Shown here: one piece after another, positions 6,574 through 9,824 of the stretch
Position numbering within the stretch: position 1 is the first letter of the stretch
Layout of the letters: every line of letters begins with the position of its first letter
Assembly: GCA_041402045.1 (NCBI GenBank)
Contig: JAWKSZ010000113.1
Coordinates: 1 to 9,824, forward strand
Direction: 5' to 3'
Length of the DNA: 9,824 nt
From: JAGQRJ01 sp041402045
GTDB taxonomy: Bacteria; Planctomycetota; J058
Notes under the pieces: model-generated
What the model was told of the DNA's origin: nothing
The model's input: the letters and a program-made list of their open reading frames with translations, nothing else
The model's database searches: none
Position numbers and translations under genes: made by a program

Positions 6574-8301
6574 TTACTCGTCGGTGAGCACGGGCCGCGC
6601 GAGGGCCACCGGCGCCAGCGCCCCCAGGAGTCGGCGCCGGCCCGCGGCGCGCAGGCGCGCGCCCTCCTGAGGGAAGGCCTGGACCAGGGCCGCGCAGTAG
6701 AGCGCGCCCTGGCGCAGCGGCAGCGGCAGGCGATCGACGTCGGCGGGGGACTGCTCCAGCCCGCGCGCCAGGGCGGCGCCCTTGGGCCCGGCCTCGCGGA
6801 AGCGCTCGGCGGCGGCCTGGCGCCAGGCCGCCGCCCGCGGGTCCCCCGCGCGCCCGGCAGCGACGCTCGCCTCGAGCCCGGGCCAGGGGTCGGCTTCGCC
6901 CTGGAGCGCGGCGAACAGCGCGCTCAGGTCCTGGGCGAGCGCGAGCCCCAGCAGGCGAAAGCGCCGCGCGCGCAGCCCGTCCAAGGCGCCGCTCGCGATC
7001 ACGAGCGCGGCCCCGTCGCCCTGGAGCTCGGCCACCGTGGCCCGGGCCAGCGCCAGCCGAGGGTCGGCGTCCCCCACGCTCTGGCGGTAGGCCTCGAGCG
7101 CCAGCGGGAGCGCTGTGGGGTCGAGCAGCGCTTGCAGCTCGAGCAGCCGCCGCTCGAACCCGGGGTCCAGGTCGTCGCGCCGCTCGCGCAGCGGGTCGGT
7201 GCCCCCCTCGCCCAGGAGCTCGGCGGCCTGCCCGGCGCCGAGCCGCGCGAGGAAGCGCACCTCCGCCAGCTCGGGGTCGCGCGGCGCGAGCTCGCAGGCG
7301 CGGGTCGCGGGGCCCACGGCCTCGGCGGCCGCGCCGCGGGCGAGGAGCACGTAGGCCAGCCCGTGGTGCGCCAGGGCCAGGTCGGGGTCGAGCTCCAGCG
7401 CGCGGCGGTAGGCGGCCTCGGCCGCGGTCGCGTCGGGTTCGAGGCGTCCGGCGAGGTAGACCAGCCGCGCGTCGTCGGGGTGCGCGTCGCGCCAGGCCTG
7501 GTAGCGCGCGCGCAGCGCCTCGCCCTCCCCCACCGAGAGCTCGAGGTCCTGATACGCCCGGTGGCGCGCCAGCGAAGAGCCGGGCTCGAGGCCGCCCGCG
7601 AGGGTCGCGCGCAGGCGCTCGCCGGCCTGGTGCAGCTGGGCCAGCCGACGGTAGGCGTCGAGGAGCGCTGCCCCTCCACCCCCGGGCCGCGCGAGGTGCG
7701 CCTCGAGGAAGGCCAGCGCGACCTCCGCCTCCAGGGCCTGGCCCAGCCGCGCCACCACGTCCTCCGGGGACCCGGGCAGCAGCACCAGCCGCGTCAGCCG
7801 GCGCCCACTCGTGGTCTCGGGGAAGGGCACGCCCAGGAGGTCGACGTCGGGCACCCGCTGCCAGGGCTCGAGGGAGAGCAGGCGCGGGGGGGCGGCTTCG
7901 CCGCTGACGTCCGGACCGTAGCGCGCGACCTCCCAGGCGACGGCGCCCAGGCCGCCCGGGTTCAGGAGGTAGACCGCGCGCCCGCGCCAGCGCTCGGCCA
8001 GGGTCGGCGCGAGGCTCAGGGTCTCCTGGCCCTCGAGGGCGCCGGAGAACGTGGCGGTGTGCTCGCCGCTGCCGAGGGTCAGCTCCAGGGTCCCCCCCGG
8101 CTCGAGGGTGTGGGGCGCCCCGCCGTCGACGGCGAGCACGAGCGGGGCGTCGGCGCCGTTGACCACCCACACCGGCTGGTTCGCCGCGCGCACGCGGTCG
8201 AACACGAGGGCGCCGGCGCCCGCGATCAGGAGCGCCAACCCGACCCACACGCCCAGCCGGCGCGGGCGGAGGTAGTCGAGGGAGGCGTCGGGGTCGCTCA
8301 C
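6574..8301 (-). CDS. Membrane-anchored TPR-repeat protein
   Basis: 575 residues from a GTG at 8301, ten bases after the upstream stop; the ribosome binding site is weak. Residues 16-34 are a single hydrophobic segment after a basic stretch (LRPRR), so the rest is probably outside the cytoplasm. Residues 43-87 look like a small beta domain (WVVNGADAPLVLAVDGG, then EPGGTLEL and GEHTATF), resembling PEGA-like modules. A second short stretch, VYLLNPGGLGAVAWEVARYG, spans 110-129. Residues about 265-345 contain TPR-type helix pairs, best seen in AEAAYRRALELDPDLALAHHGLA (two parts, 294-316) and ACELAPRDPEL (335-345). The remaining C-terminal part is Ala/Leu/Arg-rich and helical. TPR proteins act as protein-binding scaffolds; no partner can be named. 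The neighbouring DUF4034-like gene also encodes a helical repeat-type protein, so the two may work together. Confidence 0.85.
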   Translation of the reverse strand: MSDPDASLDYLRPRRLGVWVGLALLIAGAGALVFDRVRAANQPVWVVNGADAPLVLAVDGGAPHTLEPGGTLELTLGSGEHTATFSGALEGQETLSLAPTLAERWRGRAVYLLNPGGLGAVAWEVARYGPDVSGEAAPPRLLSLEPWQRVPDVDLLGVPFPETTSGRRLTRLVLLPGSPEDVVARLGQALEAEVALAFLEAHLARPGGGGAALLDAYRRLAQLHQAGERLRATLAGGLEPGSSLARHRAYQDLELSVGEGEALRARYQAWRDAHPDDARLVYLAGRLEPDATAAEAAYRRALELDPDLALAHHGLAYVLLARGAAAEAVGPATRACELAPRDPELAEVRFLARLGAGQAAELLGEGGTDPLRERRDDLDPGFERRLLELQALLDPTALPLALEAYRQSVGDADPRLALARATVAELQGDGAALVIASGALDGLRARRFRLLGLALAQDLSALFAALQGEADPWPGLEASVAAGRAGDPRAAAWRQAAAERFREAGPKGAALARGLEQSPADVDRLPLPLRQGALYCAALVQAFPQEGARLRAAGRRRLLGALAPVALARPVLTDE

Positions 8302-8311
8302 GGCGCCGCGC

Positions 8312-8977
8312 TCAGCGCCCGCCGAGCTCGGGGTGCTCGCGCAGCAGCCGCGCCGCCGCCTCGGCCGCCGGGGGGTGCACGGCGCCCGCCCGCCGGTAGG
8401 CCTCGTAGCAGCCCGGGTCGTGCTCGAGGGCGCGGGCGAGGTGGGCGCGGATCACGTCCTCGGACTTGCCCTGGGCGCGGGCGACGATGATCTTCGTGGC
8501 GTGGGCGTGGGCGAGGGTCGGGTCCGCCGCCAGCGCCAGGTCCAGGTCGCGGTCGGCCCAGGCGATCCGCTCCTTGAAACCCGCCCAGCCCTGCTTGGTG
8601 ACCTGGTTCGCGTAGCCGCTGCCTCGCGCCTCCCAGGCGTAGTGGATCGCGAGGATCCCGCGCGCCAGGCGGGGGAGGGGGTCCTTGGGGTAGGCCTGGG
8701 CCAGCGCCTCGAGCTGCTCGAGCACCGCGCCGCTCGCCGGCACCCGGGACACGGCGCGCTCGAAGGCGGTGCGAAAGTCCCCGGCCTTGCGCCCCCGTGC
8801 GTGCAGCCGCGCGAGCAGGTCCCGGGCCTGCGCGTGCTCGCCGCGGGCCAGGTGCCGACGCAGGACCCACGCGCGCTGGGTGTCGCTCCCGCCGTAGCCG
8901 GTGGGGATCACCACCTCGCGCGCCGAGATCGGGGCCAGGGCGAGCAGGGCGACGAGCCAGCCGAGGGCGCGGGTCAC
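8312..8977 (-). CDS. Exported DUF4034-like helical protein
   Basis: 221 residues from a GTG at 8977. An in-frame ATG at 8998 would add seven residues (MAPKEAP), but AAGGAGG lies exactly five bases before the GTG, and that start gives a compact signal peptide (MTRALGWLVALLALAPISA, cleavage after 19). The mature protein is alpha-helical. Its core, AWEARGSGYA (114-123), then WAGFKERIAWAD (131-142), LALAADPT (147-154) and IIVARAQGK (163-171), resembles the uncharacterised DUF4034 family, in which an AWEARG motif precedes TPR-like helices. A final ALEHDPGCYEAYRRAG (183-198) is also TPR-like. The biochemical function of the family is unknown. It lies between a C39-like peptidase gene and a TPR membrane protein gene, in an apparent operon. 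The family assignment is from memory of the motif and not from a search. Confidence 0.8.
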   Translation of the reverse strand: MTRALGWLVALLALAPISAREVVIPTGYGGSDTQRAWVLRRHLARGEHAQARDLLARLHARGRKAGDFRTAFERAVSRVPASGAVLEQLEALAQAYPKDPLPRLARGILAIHYAWEARGSGYANQVTKQGWAGFKERIAWADRDLDLALAADPTLAHAHATKIIVARAQGKSEDVIRAHLARALEHDPGCYEAYRRAGAVHPPAAEAAARLLREHPELGGR

Positions 8978-8982
8978 GGGGG

Positions 8983-8989
8983 CCTCCTT
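8983..8989 (-). promoter_or_regulatory. Strong ribosome binding site deciding the GTG start at 8977
   Basis: The minus strand reads AAGGAGG followed by five C residues and GTG. This consensus-like site sits inside the codons that would follow the alternative ATG at 8998, and argues that translation really begins at 8977. Confidence 0.75.
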
Positions 8990-8999
8990 GGGCGCCATG

Positions 9000-9824
9000 C
9001 TAGCGCGCTCCGCCCTGGGGCACGGGGTGCTCCGGCGGGTGCACGACGTAGCACACGCCGTCGCCGTTCTTCAGCCAGGTCTGCGCGAGCTCCGCGCGCT
9101 TGTAGACGCGGCGCACCGGCGAGGCCTCGTCGCCGGGGAGCCCCGCGGGGTCGTGGACCCACACGTCGCCCTGGGGGTCGACCCCGACCGCGGCGATCAG
9201 GTGCCCGGTGGTCTCGTGCACCGCGGGGTGGCTGAGCTCGCCCCGGCGGTAGCGGTGGCTGAGCACGACCGGGACCCCGGCGCGCAGCCAGGCCTCGAGC
9301 TCGGCCATGCTCCCTAGGCGGCACACCGTGGCCTGGAGCCCGAAGGTGCTCGCGGCCGCGACGTTGAAGCTCCAGTTGCCGTAGAGGTCGGCGCCGCGGT
9401 CGTAGACCCGGGCCGCGAGGTCGGCGGGCGCGATCGCGTGGCCCCAGCGTCCGAGGACCATGCTCAAGGACGTAGGCGAGCAGATCCGCGGGCGCAGCGC
9501 CTCGGGGGCGAGCTTCTGCGAGCGCTCGGGGGCGGGGTTGATCCACTCGGCGTCGGGCGCGCGCTCGGGCTCGGGGCCGCGCTCACCCTGGGTCCACAGC
9601 GCCAGGGCGACCCGCCGCAGACGCGCGCCGCCCTCGAGGGTCAGGCGCAGCTCGAGCGCGTCGGCGGGGGCGCTGAGCTCGAGCAGGTCCACGTTCACCG
9701 CCGCGCCCTCGAGCCGGGTCGTCGCGCTGCGGGGCAGGTCTTCCCCTGCGCCGTAGCGGCCCCAGTCGATCCAGGGGCCGAAGGTCCCTGCGCTGCGCAC
9801 GCGGACCTCGGCCTGGATCGCGTC
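9000..9824 (-). CDS. C39-like cysteine peptidase (Peptidase_C39_2 type), 5' end missing
   Basis: 274 codons before the TAG at 9002-9000 are visible; the frame is open to the right edge, reading DAIQAEVRVRSAG at the start, so the true start lies outside. A GTG at 9800 lies inside this continuous beta-rich stretch and is unlikely to be the start. Visible residues 1-80 form a beta-sandwich-like region (GTFGPWIDWGRYG at 13-25). The catalytic domain begins with RICSPTSLSMVLGRWG, where Cys115 is the expected nucleophile; His208 in TTGHLIAAVGVD and Asp225 in VWVHDPAG complete the papain-like triad known for C39 enzymes. An upstream ELEAWLRAGVPVVLSHRYRRGEL segment (two parts, about 175-197) and a late RVYKRAELAQTWL helix (239-251) also fit. 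The family cleaves peptides, but many stand-alone C39_2 members have no known substrate. No ABC-transporter domain is seen. Confidence 0.88.
   Translation of the reverse strand, partial: DAIQAEVRVRSAGTFGPWIDWGRYGAGEDLPRSATTRLEGAAVNVDLLELSAPADALELRLTLEGGARLRRVALALWTQGERGPEPERAPDAEWINPAPERSQKLAPEALRPRICSPTSLSMVLGRWGHAIAPADLAARVYDRGADLYGNWSFNVAAASTFGLQATVCRLGSMAELEAWLRAGVPVVLSHRYRRGELSHPAVHETTGHLIAAVGVDPQGDVWVHDPAGLPGDEASPVRRVYKRAELAQTWLKNGDGVCYVVHPPEHPVPQGGAR

Noticed and set aside
7132..8490. 452-codon open frame on the plus strand
   Set aside because: It is antisense to the TPR and DUF4034-like genes, with no recognisable motif and no plausible start context.
1..9824. Very frequent CTCGAG hexamers across the window
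   Set aside because: They mostly coincide with Leu-Glu codon pairs in the coding frame, as expected from CTC/GAG codon preference at high GC, and are not a spaced repeat.

Overview
The window is very GC-rich (about 70% or more by eye) and every gene I accept lies on the minus strand, so transcription runs from the right edge to the left. Genes are tightly packed with 4-base GTGA/ATGA overlaps, clear Shine-Dalgarno sites and frequent GTG starts. Most products carry Sec-type signal peptides or a membrane anchor. Together with tandem exported amidohydrolase-fold proteins carrying charged K/E/P linkers, this fits a high-GC Gram-negative bacterium, most likely a planctomycete-like or myxobacterium-like lineage. 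The taxonomic placement is inference. I see no mobile elements, RNA genes or CRISPR, and no gene-free stretch longer than about 80 bases.

Right part (9824 to 6574): the 3' part of a C39-like cysteine peptidase, then a small exported DUF4034-like helical protein, then a membrane-anchored TPR protein. They are 22 and 10 bases apart and look co-transcribed. Next, after 48 bases containing an odd C8G5C3 tract, comes an apparently intact PLP-dependent DegT/DnrJ/EryC1/StrS aminotransferase (5356-6525), which probably acts on a nucleotide-linked keto-sugar.

A 78-base gap follows, holding a perfect 7-bp hairpin and a weak possible promoter. The left half (5277 to 41) is an array of four consecutive exported amidohydrolase-superfamily paralogs of 445, 371, 424 and 494 residues, joined by 4-base overlaps or a 31-base gap. 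A fifth exported protein begins at 44 with another GTGA overlap and runs off the left edge.

The most interesting point is that, aligned by eye to the imidazolonepropionase-like family, none of the four keeps the HxH metal-binding motif of strand 1. The other metal-ligand positions are also mostly replaced, each protein keeping a different remnant. The fold signatures (N-terminal beta-sandwich, GVTT motif, C-terminal G-x-L-x-x-G-x-x-A-D/N-hydrophobic motif) remain. The array therefore looks like an operon of secreted amidohydrolase-fold pseudoenzymes, or of enzymes with a rebuilt active site, kept open and under tight translational coupling. What they do is unknown.
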